A stretch of DNA of 64,000 nucleotides from contig BCKE01000002.1 in the NCBI GenBank assembly GCA_001600495.1, positions 998,118-1,062,117 of the forward strand, given 5' to 3'. Shown piece after piece: positions 1-11,699 of the stretch (within the stretch, counting starts at the first letter, position 1; every line of letters begins with the position of its first letter). Source of the stretch: Pilasporangium apinafurcum (taxonomy: Eukaryota; Oomycota; Peronosporomycetes; Pythiales; Pythiaceae). Below the pieces are notes generated by a model. That model worked only from the letters and a program-made list of their open reading frames with translations, was not told where the DNA came from and searched no databases. The position numbers and the translations under genes were made by a program.

Positions 1-2
1 AA

Positions 3-2105
3 ACCCGTCATACAACTGCATCGTTGAAATTTGCTGACATGGTTGCGTCGGAACAATCAGCATTGGCAGCATCAAAAGCAACAATATCGGATTCAACTGA
101 GGGTAGTACTGAATCAGAAGGAATTTCACTACCTCCTGGTAGCGGAATCAATGATTATGGTTTCACAGCTCAGGATCGACAGCAGCTCCTCGAAGCTATC
201 GAGTCTCCTCAGATATTGACTGAGTGTAAGCTGATCTTTATGGGCATAGAAAACATTCACACGATGCGCAAGAGTTACAATAAACTCATGGATCTGTGCA
301 TCAGCAAGCAGAATAATGACAAGTGGCTCGATCAGCTTGCTTCGACACATTGGATGGATCATATTTCTCGGATTCTCGATTCAGCTGTTGAAATTGCGCG
401 CATCATCAAAGTACAGAAGTCCAGTGTGTTGATTCATTGTAGCGACGGGTGGGATCGTACCACACAACTGACAGCGCTTACGGAACTGATGATTGATCCA
501 TACTATCGAACTATTAGGGGATTTCAAGCGCTTATCGAAAAGGAATGGTGCAGTTTTGGACATAAATTCCGTGAGCGTACTGGACATGGACTGAGCAACG
601 CATCGTCTGAAATTTCACCTATTTTCCTTCAATGGATTGATTGCGTGTGGCAGCTACTCATCCAGTTCCCGTGCTCATTTGAGTTCAACGAGCGGTATTT
701 GATCATGATCTTGGACCATTTGTATTCGTGCCGCTTTGGAACATTCCTTTACGACTCTGAAAAAGAACGAGTGGAACAAGAGCGTAAACACCCCACGAAT
801 TCCTTGTGGTCCTATCTCAGCACACTAGATCGATCCGTAATCCTCAATGCATTTTATCATCCACATGAAGCTCCACGAAAGAAGTGGAAAGCGAGCGTCA
901 CAGCTACACGACAATGTTTCGAGATTCCATCTAGGATCGCGGAACGGAATGGTTATGCAACCATGGGTACTCAGAAGAAGTCATATGATGACGAGGCAAA
1001 GCGATTCAGCAAAACTCGTGCAGTATTTATTGGTTCCGACAGTTCTTCGCCATTGAGCAATTCATACAGTTCTGATAGCGAAAGCAACATGGCTTCGTCG
1101 CCATCATCTTCACGCGATGAATTAACAGAATCAGATTTTGACGAGTTTCTCGTGGCGGTGCAGTCGGAGCTCGCTGCAGAAAATGGTCGAGAACGTGCTC
1201 AAACAGCCGAGGTGAATGGTACTCGATCGCGTATCAGCGAAGATGGAGATGATCAGGGTCTATCGGATAATCGATCATCTTGTTATCACAAAATCGTTCG
1301 TGACTTAGATTCAGGATTCTCATTTCCACAGCCGCTAGAGGCGTCTGCCTTGGCTAATTTTTCATCTTCGCCTCCAGGCCAAGCGCCTGCTCGACCATTC
1401 AGCTCACAGTTTCCACCAAGAATGGACTCGAATATGTCTTTATTGTCGACAACGCCGTCAACTAGACCTTCCTTATCCGATGTATTTGCGCCAATTGAAC
1501 AACCTCCTCGATCGACTGGAAGTGCTTATTCAGATGCGGTATCCGAAAGTGACGAAAACAGCCGAATAGAGACCACGGAGTCGTCAAGCGACATTATCAT
1601 ACCATGCAGTGCCGTAAAGGCGCTCCAGTTTTGGTCACGATACTACTTGCGTTGGGATCCTACTGGCAATTTCGGTTGTGATGCCAGTGTAGAGCTTGAA
1701 ATCATACATAGGGACTTACTGCAACAGTTGCAATTGTTGCGTGATAAGGTGTCGACCATTCAGCAGCAAGAAGGCGCAAAATGGCAACGTAAATTGCGGA
1801 ATGCTCAGGCTAAAATGAACTTCAGAAAAAGTATATCCAGCTCGAGTGATTTACGTCCTGAACCTGACATTACAGACGAAACTGAGCAATCGCAAATATC
1901 ATTTTTTCGACCAAGCGGTATTGACGTCGTTCAGTTGTCTCCCGACCGAAACACAAAGTGTCTTAGTGATGGCAGCGCCGACACAGGTTCAATAGAGCAG
2001 CAGATCGAAGAACTAAAACGACAGCGGCTTCGACGTTTGGAAGCTGTTGAAGCAGCTTACCAGGAAGATGTGTTGCGACTGATGAATAGAATTCAGTCGC
2101 CTTGA
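3..2105 (+). CDS. Myotubularin-family phosphoinositide 3-phosphatase, 3' part
   Basis: The frame is open to the left edge of the window, so the 5' end is missing; the visible part is one exon of about 700 codons. Myotubularins remove the 3-phosphate from PI3P and PI(3,5)P2 on endosomal membranes. The CX5R catalytic loop 'HCSDGWDRTTQLTALTELM' is intact at about bases 433-492, including Cys and Arg, so this is an active-type member rather than a pseudophosphatase. It is followed by the family blocks 'PYYRTIRGFQALIEKEW' and 'CSFGHKFRERTGHG', and by 'SPIFLQWIDCVWQLL'. After the phosphatase domain comes a long Ser-rich low-complexity linker (about bases 1000-1600). A C-terminal charged coiled coil (about 1970-2095) resembles the dimerising coil of other myotubularins. 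The PH-GRAM domain expected upstream lies outside the window. Confidence 0.93.
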   Translation, partial: TRHTTASLKFADMVASEQSALAASKATISDSTEGSTESEGISLPPGSGINDYGFTAQDRQQLLEAIESPQILTECKLIFMGIENIHTMRKSYNKLMDLCISKQNNDKWLDQLASTHWMDHISRILDSAVEIARIIKVQKSSVLIHCSDGWDRTTQLTALTELMIDPYYRTIRGFQALIEKEWCSFGHKFRERTGHGLSNASSEISPIFLQWIDCVWQLLIQFPCSFEFNERYLIMILDHLYSCRFGTFLYDSEKERVEQERKHPTNSLWSYLSTLDRSVILNAFYHPHEAPRKKWKASVTATRQCFEIPSRIAERNGYATMGTQKKSYDDEAKRFSKTRAVFIGSDSSSPLSNSYSSDSESNMASSPSSSRDELTESDFDEFLVAVQSELAAENGRERAQTAEVNGTRSRISEDGDDQGLSDNRSSCYHKIVRDLDSGFSFPQPLEASALANFSSSPPGQAPARPFSSQFPPRMDSNMSLLSTTPSTRPSLSDVFAPIEQPPRSTGSAYSDAVSESDENSRIETTESSSDIIIPCSAVKALQFWSRYYLRWDPTGNFGCDASVELEIIHRDLLQQLQLLRDKVSTIQQQEGAKWQRKLRNAQAKMNFRKSISSSSDLRPEPDITDETEQSQISFFRPSGIDVVQLSPDRNTKCLSDGSADTGSIEQQIEELKRQRLRRLEAVEAAYQEDVLRLMNRIQSP

Positions 2106-4586
2106 AACTACCCCCGATAGATTTGGGGCCAACACTATATCATACGAATAGAAGGGAACTGTTAATGGGACGATTGGTTATGTAGATGAAGGAATTACCT
2201 GTAGTGTTTGATGAAGACCCAAATAATGAAGAATGTTCTCGCATGACGTTTGTGGACTGATTAGGTAGGAGTAAATTGATTTTCCAGATATGATTGGGGC
2301 TTGACAGGTCTTATGAAGACTGCTTTTTTGTTTCGCTCTGCACTAAGCTAATAAGTGCGATGGGAAGGAGAGCTGTTGAACAACACCATTTATTTCCGAT
2401 GCGACTATGAAGACCATGGCAACGAAGGGTGGCTCTCTGTTGCCATGACTCCAGCATAGGCTACCATCGGATAAGAATTCAATCCCCTTGGCATTCTTCG
2501 CTACTTCGAACCGCTTGTTTGCTGTGGTAGTTGATGTACTGTAATACTGTTGTACGCTGCGATCAAGTTTTTGATCTTCCTGTGGTGATTTCAATACTAT
2601 CCGAAGGATAGAGCTGCTGGGTAATTGTAAAGGGTAGTATCGAGTTGGCGTTATTGAATGCTAGCTTGACGAAAACCTTGATCTACCATCGCTCACCGAT
2701 AAATTCCACGTAGTTGCTGGACGCACCTCGGTATCCATATTGAAAATGTGGAACTCGCCTGCAAAAAACTATGTTGCTTTCCAGAAAACAGCAGATACAG
2801 TAGTGCTGACCGCATACTTGATTGTCGTCTAACTATCAATGACTACAATTCCGAGGTGATGCCTCTGTAAGGAACTTGGCTGTCGGGCACCCATATGGAC
2901 AGGATTAGCTATGCTCTGTGTGAGCTAGTGACAGTTCCCTCTAGTCTGCCATGTATAAGAACGCAATGCTTCAACGTGTTTTTATTGATCCACTTGGTCT
3001 TTTTGCTCGCTGCGGCTCTACTGCTGGTAAGTGCACCATCGGGTCGCACATTCTGTTGACTTTAATGACTTTTTCTCTTGGTGGTGACTATTTTGGTAGA
3101 TATAGAGTGGATTGCTCGTTGGATCATTTGCAAGCACCATATTGGCTTGCTATACCGTTGCTATTATACATAAAGGAAAGACACCAGTGACTTCACACGG
3201 CGTAGTCGAGATACGAATTGCCAAGTACGAGTACCGCGCCGACATAAATATTCTCAATTTGGTTAAGCCGACAAAGTTCCAAAGTATCTTTAAACCAGGA
3301 GCAGTAGGAATTCGCAACATGAGCATGTCTCGAAAGTTGTTCTTTTGTCTAACCGATCCATGAACGACGTTGTATAATTTGTGTTTCTCCGCGTTTCTTT
3401 GGTCTCTCGATTGGAATAGCACCCGTTCAGCATTTCTTCAGTTTCTGCCGATGATTACCTCCATCTACATATTCTACGTGTGGAGGACTCGACGTCAGCA
3501 TTGCTCAAGCATCCCGGGTGAGGCATTGATCGTGTCTCTATGAATGGTCCAACCAGCACATCCACGCAGCTCTATGCACGTACTCAAGCAGTGATGTTTC
3601 CTCGCACTGACGTAAATGTGATGCCCTTTATCTCTACTCTTCGACGCATTCTTCATGCGTGGTGCTGCACGATGATAACATATCCGATGTATCCGCTCGC
3701 TACACGGATATGAAGAAACTGTAACTTGTCTGGGCATCACGAGAGATGGAGCGATGCTGGTGACTTCTTAGTAGCATTTACAAGTTTCAGGGTGTTCTTG
3801 GTCATTCTCATTACGTACTTCGCGGCAATCTTTTCTGCACTGATGCTCAAAACTCGTCAAAAGAGGTGACTATACATCTCCTCCCTCGTTCTCCATACCG
3901 AGAATATTCAATTGCGATATATCATTCACACTTGAATATTTTATTACGCGAGTTCAGTGCCGAGTGCTAACCGCCTCAAAAGCGCATTGTGATCTTCATT
4001 TACTCATCACATAAATTGACAAAGTAGCTCAAGGATGTGATCACTTAATATCATAGCGAAGTACAGCCCAATAACGCTTAGCTGGATGTCTATTAGGCGA
4101 CTTTTCGACTAACGGGACGATGAAACAAATGGAGAACTTGGCCCATCTAGTTCAACAAGTATGACGTGTAAAAGCACATGACAGTTGAGGAAATATTTAT
4201 AAACCAAAGAAGATTAGGCAGCAAACAATCACATTGTCGAATATCCTTGTTTGTCGATCATATTCATGGCAATATGCGTATCAGATACAGAGCAATTTAA
4301 GAATCTTCAAAATAGCTTAGCATTTTTTTCTTGTACGTATGACTGGAGGGAAACATCGATATTCACTTTTCTACTTCCATCTATATTCACGAGTTATTGT
4401 GAAGGCTCTGATCACGTTTTGCACACACAATACACAAGCTGCGCTACTCAACAGCCACTGGAGGGAAACAAAATGCGTGGAGGGCACGATCACCATCGCT
4501 GCTTATGGTTCTCACCGACTGGAGTAACTGAGCACTCCCTAATATCTTCCTTGCTCTGCGATGGTTTGATGCGTAAACTAACCAGT
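2106..4586. other. Gene-poor stretch with possible decayed membrane-protein gene
   Basis: About 2.5 kb without a convincing intact gene. Between about 2950 and 3870 on the + strand several short frames read like pieces of a polytopic membrane protein: a hydrophobic piece near 3112-3175, another near 3375-3490 rich in Phe/Leu/Tyr and ending in basic residues, and 'FRVFLVILITYFAAIF' near 3788-3835, also followed by basic residues. They lie in different frames with stops between them, which would suit a decayed gene. No family could be named and there is no domain signature. The rest (2106-2940 and 3880-4586) shows nothing recognisable, apart from a short direct repeat of 'actggagggaaaca' near 4341 and 4455. 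Confidence 0.3.
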
Positions 4587-6257
4587 TTACGCCTTTAAAG
4601 CGTAAAAGAGCCCCCATTTTTGGTCTCCTTCGCCACAACGCACCAGCTTGGCCTTCCATCCGTCGACAATGGCGCTAAAATCTTCTTCAGATGTTTCCTT
4701 GATGAACTCGTCCTTGTTGATCAACGTACGTTCAAGTTCTTCCTTCAACACCTCCACAAAGTGATCCGTTCGGTCTTCAGCGACTACCGATGAGAAACCT
4801 ACATCTTCCAAAACTTTGCCGTACTGCGAAGGTGAGAGCAAGTGGTACCCACGGCTAGCAACGTACGCTTTGAAGCGGTCAGTCGATTCTTGTTCCCCAC
4901 AGCAGTAGTCTGAGATCAGTACACGGCCACCGGGTTTTAGCCAGCGGAAGAACTTTTCAAAGAGAGCCTTTTTGTCGGCAATATGTAAAATGGTATCACG
5001 TGAGTAGACCACATCAAACGATTCCGCCGGGTATTCTTTGATAGTAGCGTCACAGATCTCGAATTCGACATCGGTGGTAGGGTCATTCATAGACGTTTCC
5101 AGTGCACGATGCACCATATTTGTCGATAGATCGATCCCGACAACGGAAACACCAAACTGTCGTGCCATATAGAAATCACCACCACCAATACCGCAACCGA
5201 CGTCCAACACACGTTCACCCTTCTTCAAGTTTAGCTTTTCCACAAACTCGGTTGTGGTGGATTGACCACCGGTACTCACGTAGCCCTTGCCAAAAATTTT
5301 TTCTGTACGGAGAAATGCAAATAGTATGGTCAGTGCTACCACCGTATCAATCTTAATAGCTCTTTTACAAGATAAAACGTACCATATCGGGTGATGCTCG
5401 TGTTGGAATATTGTTGAGCGTCAAGAAACTTCTGGAAAGTGTCGATGGACTCGGTTGTGCCTTCTTTGACATTCTTTGTGTAGTTGAAGCAAACCTGGCC
5501 GTTGTTCTTTTTTACTTTTCGGTAGACAGACACACTGCTCGAAGAGTCAAGTGTAAGGTAGCCAACTTTACTGTCTTCCTCAGAATACACTGAGCCAAAT
5601 GCACCAATGTAAAAGCTCGGGTGGCGATAGTACGTTGGGTTCGTGCCACGCTTGACATCCCCAGATTGACGGAAGCACGATTCACGAAAGAACAGCTTAC
5701 CACCAGGGCGTAGCCACTTGACTGCTTTCTGTGCAAACAGCTGGACTTCCTCATCGGAGAGGTACATGAAGATCCAATTGGAAAAAATCACATCGTACGA
5801 GTTCGGCTCGCCCTGGAGATTCACCACGTCTTCACAAAGAAACTTGATATTACCCAAGTGACAGTTCGTAGCCATGTTGGCCTTGTGGAACTCTTCAATA
5901 AACTCCACGGCCGTGACTGATTTGGCGGTTTTGCCAATGATCCCCGTGTATCGTCCAATGCCTGCCGCCAGTTCTAGCACATCCTTGCCTTCGACTGACG
6001 GTGCCTTCTCCAAGATTTCGGGAATTTCCAGTTCGTGCAATTTTTTGGCATTCGTGTCGAGCATCATCGTCTCGATCGTGGTGACGTTACTATTTTCAAC
6101 AGACGCAAGAGCAACCCTATCAGTCGCCATCGCAATTTTTGTGCATCACACCATAAGGATGGAAGACCATCAACCGATGCGACAGTAAGAAAGCAACAAC
6201 TCACCTGTGTTCTTCCCAGTACGCTTTCATTTGCTGACGTGTGCCTTCGATCGTCAT
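4587..6257 (-). CDS. Phosphoethanolamine N-methyltransferase, two-domain plant type
   Basis: The enzyme methylates phosphoethanolamine stepwise to phosphocholine with S-adenosylmethionine, feeding phosphatidylcholine synthesis in the cytosol. Three exons (6257-6205, 6089-5383, 5302-4587) give 491 aa, the length of plant PEAMT. Exon 1 encodes '[18 protein letters not shown]', the typical family N-terminus; intron 1 is 115 bp and intron 2 is 80 bp. The N-terminal methyltransferase carries SAM motif I '[14 protein letters not shown]' and the block '[13 protein letters not shown]'. The junction reading '[16 protein letters not shown]' leads into the second domain, with its own motif I '[17 protein letters not shown]', '[11 protein letters not shown]' and '[20 protein letters not shown]'. 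Both SAM sites look intact. An in-frame ATG at 6130 lies inside intron 1; it would give a longer first exon lacking the conserved YWEEH start, so I prefer 6257. Confidence 0.93.
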
Positions 6258-7249
6258 TGTTGTTGCTACAATGATATCATCAAAAATAATACATGAAGCG
6301 ATGAGTATAAGCAACAGACCAGCAAAGAATCACATATGCGATTGCAACGAGAGAGCAGAAGCGTACTCTTGTTTTTCTTCTTCTTCTTCTCTCTTGGCTT
6401 CTGTGGCTACTGCTGCAAGTTGCTAAGTGAGGAGCTCTCCTAGTACCAGCTCTCAGTTGCAAGCATGAACGATTGATACACAGATTCCCTCCCCTACTCC
6501 GACGAATAGGTATGTTGGGTATGTCCGTTATGGATTTGTTAACGATTCAATACAAAAGAGAGGATTCAGTATACCAAATATGTTATTTAACAGGCTGCGT
6601 CATCCCTTGCTCATCAAAACAACACGCAAAAACATGATTGCCTCATCCCCCTTTGGACTTATTACGTACTATCTTCCCAACAGATATCTATATGCGGATT
6701 AATGGTTAGTAAGGCTTATTGGCTGTTCTACCTTGATTAGTGAATATGTGTCTAGGCGTTTTTTTTGTCTTGCGTGTTCGGATTGCAAGCATGACGAGGC
6801 GCATCTCTTGTGCAGGCAAGCGGTTTGCGTGTTTTGGGCATGGATGGTCCCAAGAAACCTTCTAATGCGGCGCTTTCCTTCTTTCCAACATGCGCAAATC
6901 TACTTGCTATCTGATAAAAAAGAACGTCATTGCCACAATTGTAACTACTATTGTAGTGATTGTTCCCTACTTGAAGAAAACTTGTGGCACAAACTGCAAG
7001 TGAGTGCGAAATCCGTCTTCCTGTGGAATTCATGCTGAAACCACATTCGTTTGCAATAAAACCTTGTTGTTCTGATGTCATCGCATTTATTCTTGCCCAT
7101 GAGGTGTTTTCAATAGGATATCCAAGATTCTTCAGTTTTCTTCGCTAAGAAGCTTGCTGTTCTGGAATTCATGACTCAAATGCTCTATGCTCTATGTATG
7201 TGCAGATGCATGATGTCCATCTCTCCCTACCGAACAGTTTACAAATTAC
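6258..7249. other. Intergenic stretch, nothing recognised
   Basis: About 1 kb upstream of the methyltransferase and before Fanzor remnant A. Short frames in both strands (for example 6733-7038 and its antisense) have no recognisable motif and look like chance ORFs. A CT/TC-rich run near 6369-6400 precedes the methyltransferase start on its own strand as a GA-rich tract. Confidence 0.5.
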
Positions 7250-7690
7250 TTGACCTCTATTCCCCATTTCTCCTACCGGTACGATATACTTGGACCTGAT
7301 TTTTAAAGCGATCAGATCCATATCGATAGGAGCGGAAAATTGTTTCGAATTCTTGGCAATGAGCTCTCTTTTTTCAAGAACTAATGTGAGTTGATGAGAG
7401 TGCATGTGCAAGGAGATTAAATGCGTGGAAAATCAAAGCGATTGTCCAGAGAACGTGGCACGGTAATATCGGTGGAAAAGGGAGACAAACATCACACTAG
7501 GAATATCTTTCTCAAGAATAAAACGTACTCACTTGAACCCATCGAGTTCAGTTGTCGAAGATGGCTACTCTGCGGTTGTCTAGTCTTAGCTAAGTTTTGC
7601 TGGTTGCGTCGGACCCAAAGAAAAAACAGGAAGTCCGCCTTGAGCCACTTTGATATCTCATGTAACCTCTTGAGGTATTAACACCGCAAT
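7250..7690 (+). mobile_element. Fanzor (TnpB-like) transposon remnant A
   Basis: This decayed copy is recognised by comparison with the three other remnants in the window. It begins with a shared 5' block (around 'cccatttctcctaccggta', 7263-7282). A short foldback follows: CTCCTA near 7274 pairs with TAGGAG near 7330, with internal pairing of 'ggacctgat' with 'atcagatcc'. Next come the shared 'gcaatgagctc' block and the coding-like stretch 'GKSKRLSRERGTV', parallel to 'GKLKRLSRKRGAV' in remnant B. Compared with B, about 130 bases that would encode the zinc ribbon are missing, from 'catcacac' straight to 'atctttctcaagaat'. The 3' block from 7534 ('tgaacccatcgagttca' and about 90 further bases) is kept. 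No active enzyme can be made. Confidence 0.75.
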
Positions 7691-7894
7691 TCCTTTTTTA
7701 GTGACCCCTATACCCACATTTTGTCATATAGAGCAATTGATGGTTGTCGACTAGGTTCGTCTTGACCCATGCGTACTTTATCACACAAAAAACCTTAAAA
7801 ATAAAAAACCTTTTTATGCGACTTGAAAAAAAGTGCGCGCCATGCTTGAAGAGAAAGCGCGCGGGCAATAGCAAGAGGAGGCAATCGCGACAAT

Positions 7895-10800
7895 ATGGAG
7901 CGGCTTATTCAACAGGTGCGCCATTCTTTCCATGTGATCAGCATATTGTATTAAAGCAAACAATGGAATTTGAGCGTGTACTACAGTTTACTCACCCGTT
8001 TTGCTGTGTTATTTATTATAGGTCCAAGAAACGCAAAAGATCTTGACGGGTCCAGGTGTGGAATGGAGCGCCTCCTCGACCACCATACAAGAACTTGCGA
8101 TGGCAGTAGAAGCGATAGACGATTCATCCCAAATGAAAGATGCTGTGCGGCAAATTCTACCTCTCGCAGTACGTATTTCCTTGAATCATCGTTTGCCAAA
8201 TATTGCTGGAACGGTTCAAAGTCAATTTTGAAATTATCTGACTTTCCCATTCTTAGAATGATATTGGGAAACAGCTGACCGCGATTCGGTCCAAGCTTGT
8301 GATTGAAGTGTGCAATAGCCTTACGCGTATCGTAGAGGTGACTCGGAAAGACTTTCAAGAGCTGGCAAACGCATTGCTCCCTCATCTTGCAGACACAGCC
8401 AAAGGCGCCACCGCTGCTATTCGCCAACCTGGCGCGAAACTCTTCCACATTATCACTGAAAAAGTTCGTTACGATCTACAAAAGTTCAAGAAAATCTACT
8501 ATGAAGCACCACAGGGTTTGTATGATCATAGCATGTGTTTGTATGCCCCGTTTGAACTAACCATGTCAATGGTTGTCGCTATTGTAGATAAAGTACGAGT
8601 GCTGCTTATGGATCAGCTGCACGCAGTTTCAGTGTACTGGGAAAGAGAGGAAGTTGAACCATACTATTCAGACATGCTCGACATTTTCCGTCGAGGGTTG
8701 CACGATGCAGCGGAAAATGTCCGAATCACCTGCCGAGATTCGTTGTGCTCATTTGCCTCTTGTTGGTATGATGTCTTTATCCATCGGCTGTTCGCATAAA
8801 CTTACTGACCGAGCGGTTTTAACTTGTTTTAATTTTATAGGCCGGAGCGTGTCGATGAGATGGTCGATATTGCACCACCACGACAACACATCAGACTTGT
8901 GCAAGAAAAGTCGAATTCAGCTATTGCGGTAGCAATTTTGAAGCGTTATCCAGAGCTGGAAAGCAAACAGAAAAAGACGCCGTTGAGTGCGAAAGATATT
9001 GCCAAACAGCGATCGTTATTTCGGAAGAGTCAAACACCACAAAAGGAAAGCGTTGAAATTCATGTCGCTACGCCTCCTTCGAAGCATGCTACCGCTCGAT
9101 TCAAGGATCTACCTGAGGACACAACCCAAAACAGTACGGAACAATCTCTACGAAGGCAGCTGTTTCAGAGTACCACATTGGAGAACGAAAGCAAACAGAA
9201 CCAGCCTTTCGATCAATTTATATCCTTGGCTGACGATCGTACCGAGCCGTTGAATAGGAATCTGCACCACCGACTCCCCACATCGATACCAAAGCCGACA
9301 GGTTCAACAAGAACTGATGACGGACGGAGATCGGGATTGGAGGTGAAACCAGAAGGATCGAGGATTTCAATGGCACGTTCCCGTAGTCCAACTGTTCGGA
9401 GTAAGTCTCCTGGACTACCAACCACCACAAAATCTCCTGCACGACCAATGGCAGTATCAAGCTCACAAGATTCGAGACTGGAACTTTCGACAGCGCAGAC
9501 CAGGATTCCATGGCCATCAACAACATCAAGTTCGCAAGATGTAGGACCCGAACTCTCAACTACCTTGAATAGCAATCCACTACCAGCGACAGTATCGAAC
9601 TCTCATGACTCAAGTCCCGAACAGCCAATTACTCAAAGGAATCTATTGCAACGGCGACCATCTCCATTGTATAACCAGCGTGAACCCGCCTCCGGTACAG
9701 AACATCGTGTAGCACGTGATAGAGATCAGCCAACACAGAGCGTTCCTATGGATGAAACGCACCATTCAAAAGGCGTGATTTTGCGAGCTAGACACGATCA
9801 CAGCACTGAACACAAATTGGCAATGGATGAGGATCGCCTGCCCCGTTTTCACGAGGATTCTCGATCATTAGATGCAGAGGTAAAGAGAAACCCAGTTGTC
9901 ACTAGTGCTAATGCTTCTGAGATACATGAATCAGCACCAAGACAGATGCGTCAACGTTTATCAACTATACACACTGACGGTATTAACACCGCACAAGTTG
10001 CTGACGATCAGAGTGTAGAAGTGGATACGACTCACTCGCATGCTACGGATGGAGACGTTATTAATGCTGAGCGATTGGAAACGCGTGCAGGTGGGCAACA
10101 ATCACCACAAAAATCGACTGTCAAGTTGGAGAAAGATACTTTACATAATGTACAAGATATTCGTCAAAGGCTTACAAGTCTTCGCGTAATCGCGAACAAG
10201 GATGCACGTGGAATTCCGTTCACAATATCACCAGGGGTGAATCAAGCGCCTACTGCATCAGACAGACAACCGTTTACGCAGAAATCAATGCATACACTGC
10301 AGCAAAATGAGCAAAACAAGGAAACAAAGACAGCCGATGTTTTTGTGAGACGAGGTAGCACGAGCTACCAGGATAAACATGGACATCACTTGAATGGGAA
10401 CCCTCCTCCTAGTCATAGCATTCACACTGCCATTCCATTCAATCGAGAACCTTCGCCGCAACGATCATGGAGTGCAGAAAATCTAGGTAACCAGTCGGGT
10501 GGTGAGCATGTGCATGATGGACAGGATATCACAACTCAACGACATAAACCGATGAAGGCAGAGAACACTTCAGGTATACGGGGAGATGCAGCTGACAGTT
10601 TTGTGACGAATATCGAGCCAAGTCCTATCTCACACAATACTTCTGGAAACGAAGGAAATATCACTTCGCATCAAGGAGATCTCAACAGAATACCAATTCA
10701 GCGCTCGAATCCTTTTGCGGTACGTCATCAAAAGCCCAGCAATGGCCGACGACCCCATGATCCAGAATCGATGAGTACAAGGATTCGATCGGAACAGCTC

Positions 10801-11517
10801 AGAGAACCCACGGAAAATTTAAATCGTGAACACCCCTATCATGCTGGTCAAATTGATCAAAAAGGTGGTTTTGATATAAAGATGCATCAAGGAGCACCAC
10901 AATCTCATGATCAATTCAATTTAAGAAACAGAAGACCACGAGCCTCCCAGCAACAAAAATCCAATCAAGTTGATAATATAGAACAAGCGACACATGTAGT
11001 ATCCGAAAAAAGTCAAGAAAATGTCTCATCGAATGAGTCTACGAGTGAGCAATATTTGCATCCTCTGAGCAGACGACCGGCTTCTTCATCTGTAAATCAA
11101 CCCTCACAGACATCTAAATGGGTAACCAACTTTGTGATGACAGTTATTCTCATACTGGGCGGGATCTTTGGTATTGCTGGTCTTCTCCATGCTGCAACGA
11201 CTATGCGAGATTCACACGAGTATCACCAATCTTTCATGGTGCGCATTGGAAAGTTTGAGAAGAGCATTGCCGAGTCACACGAAGCCGTAAAGAAGCTGGA
11301 GGAGAATTACGCTACATGGAGTGAGTATGTCCGTGTGCTTGCCGAGGAAGATGAAGCGAATGCACTCTTCCATCTTAATACGATTCAGCATGAAGTGGAG
11401 AAGTGGCAGAAAGAGATGAAGGAAGACTTGATGGAATTTAGGCGTTCGATTTCGGTTGATGTTGTCGAAGCTGCATTGGCGCCACTTCACGTTCAAGTTC
11501 CAAATGCGACAGAATAA
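7895..11517 (+). CDS. CLASP/TOG-like protein with C-terminal membrane anchor
   Basis: Five exons (7895-7915, 8022-8168, 8257-8515, 8588-8765, 8841-11517) keep one frame for 1093 aa. Residues about 10-230 form an alpha-helical-repeat domain resembling the TOG/CLASP-N domain of microtubule plus-end proteins: 'IGKQLTAIRSKLVIEVCN', 'AKLFHIITEKVRYDL', 'MLDIFRRGLHDAAENVR', then the CLASP-like end 'SFASCWPERVDEMVDIAP'. A long hydrophilic, Ser/Pro/Gln-rich region (230-960) is probably disordered. Near residue 961 lies one transmembrane segment ('WVTNFVMTVILILGGIFGI'), followed by about 100 residues of heptad-like coiled coil to the end. That layout would tether a microtubule- or tubulin-binding domain to a membrane. 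The 75-bp third intron is a multiple of three without a stop, so its retention would leave the protein in frame. CLASP assignment is by pattern only. Confidence 0.8.
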
Positions 11518-11699
11518 CAAAAGAGTTGATAACACGTTGTACATAATCAGAAGGAAGAGTGAGTAAAACGAAGGAGATTCAGAAATTTCACAGCAGCACA
11601 AATTCCCCTTGTTGCATGCAATGGAAGTGACATATCTATTCTATTGAAGCGATGAAATATACAGCACCTATAGCGCTTATTTTGCCATCTATTACCTGT

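Noticed and set aside
6733-7081. Overlapping frames on both strands before Fanzor remnant A
   Set aside because: Cys/His content is accidental; no zinc-ribbon spacing and no match to the other remnants.
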